Assembly: GCA_913057795.1 (NCBI GenBank)
Contig: CAJXOD010000002.1
Coordinates: 1 to 64,000 of the forward strand
Source of the DNA: an uncultured Aquiluna sp.
Lineage (GTDB): Bacteria; Actinomycetota; Actinomycetes; Actinomycetales; Microbacteriaceae
Length of the DNA stretch: 64,000 bases
Reading direction: 5' to 3'
Part shown: positions 63,676 through 64,000 of the stretch, in pieces
How positions within the stretch are numbered: position 1 is the first letter of the stretch
Layout: each line of letters opens with the position of its first letter
Translations under genes and position numbers: made by a program
The notes under the pieces: generated by a model
What the model was told of the DNA's origin: nothing
What the model saw: the letters and a program-made list of their open reading frames with translations, nothing else
The model's database searches: none

Positions 63676-64000
63676 ATGACAGAACTATCGTCGCTGAAGC
63701 TCATCAAATCCCCCATAGGGAAAATTTCGATCGGGGCCACCCAGTCTGGCGTCGCTCAAATAGAAATTTTGCCTCCGGGTTCCGTTCGAATTGAATTTTC
63801 AGACTCGGCCAAAGCACACCGCTTTGCTTTAGATGCGGCCGATCAGCTCTCCGAATTCTTCCAGGGTTCAGGGAAGGGCTTTTCTGTTCCATTAGACATA
63901 GTCGGGACTGATTTCCAGCTGGCAGTCTGGGCGCAAATAGCCAAGCTTGAATTCGGGGACCAGAAGACCTACGCAGAGCTGGCGTTAGCCGTCGGAAACC
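63676..64000 (+). CDS. ogt: Methylated-DNA--protein-cysteine methyltransferase, 5' part
   Basis: The gene starts at ATG 63676 and runs off the window; 108 residues are visible. The first 75 form the variable N-terminal domain. Then GTDFQLAVWAQIAKLEFGDQ and KTYAELALAVGN match the start of the DNA-binding domain of O6-alkylguanine-DNA alkyltransferases (family pattern: GTxFQxxVWxxLxxIPxGxxxTYxxLA). The catalytic PCHRV motif would follow beyond position 64000, so activity cannot be judged. Confidence 0.85.
   Translation, partial: MTELSSLKLIKSPIGKISIGATQSGVAQIEILPPGSVRIEFSDSAKAHRFALDAADQLSEFFQGSGKGFSVPLDIVGTDFQLAVWAQIAKLEFGDQKTYAELALAVGN

Overview
The window looks like a piece of the chromosome of a small, streamlined actinobacterium, most likely Microbacteriaceae of the freshwater/marine Luna type (Rhodoluna or Aquiluna relatives). 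The evidence is the actinobacterial gene order (lexA-hflX-dapF-miaA-miaB-recX-recA-DUF3046-clgR-cinA-pgsA-ftsK-rnj-dapA; infC-rpmI-rplT-pheST-arg; dxr-rseP-ispG-proS-nusA-infB), the DUF1844, DUF3046, DUF4395 and SseB-type marker genes, ThyX as the thymidylate synthase, a base composition near 50 % GC, and very tight packing. The genus is an inference. About 65 protein genes are present. I see no tRNA, rRNA, insertion sequence, phage gene or CRISPR array. No stretch of 300 bases lacks a gene; the longest gap is the 257 bases between pnp and rpsO.

Layout. Positions 107-12359 (minus strand) hold one nearly gapless run: infC, rpmI, rplT, an RNA methyltransferase, pheS, pheT, argC, argJ, argB, argF, argH, tyrS. 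A DUF1844 gene diverges from infC. Positions 12860-16669 hold sseB-like, priA/hisA, hisH, hisB and hisC. Positions 16707-17817 hold a LysM membrane protein diverging from lexA, with LexA-type boxes between them. Positions 17804-31692 hold the hflX, dapF, miaA, miaB, recX, recA, clgR, cinA, pgsA, ftsK, rnj and dapA block plus a small methyltransferase gene. Positions 31752-34719 hold a STAS-less SulP transporter, thyX and a membrane thioredoxin/DUF4395 pair. Positions 34687-52967 are a long minus-strand translation, RNA and isoprenoid block from dxr to a TPR protein.

Positions 53044-63604 form the accessory module. It combines a PotABCD-type polyamine ABC transporter, an Lrp/AsnC regulator, a class III aminotransferase of the putrescine type, an aminobutyraldehyde-type dehydrogenase, a GABA-type aminotransferase and a further GSAM-like aminotransferase of unknown substrate. 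Read together, they predict uptake of putrescine or spermidine and conversion to GABA and succinate semialdehyde. The window ends inside an ogt-like DNA repair gene.

The most interesting signals are: (1) a YneA/ChiZ-like LysM protein under apparent LexA control, a candidate SOS division inhibitor; (2) a TANNNT hexamer placed exactly 6 bases before at least eight start codons, pointing to widespread leaderless transcription; (3) a possible attenuator with a competing antiterminator in the pnp leader; (4) loss of argD, argG, argR and rimP from their usual places; (5) the polyamine/GABA module with an orphan aminotransferase.
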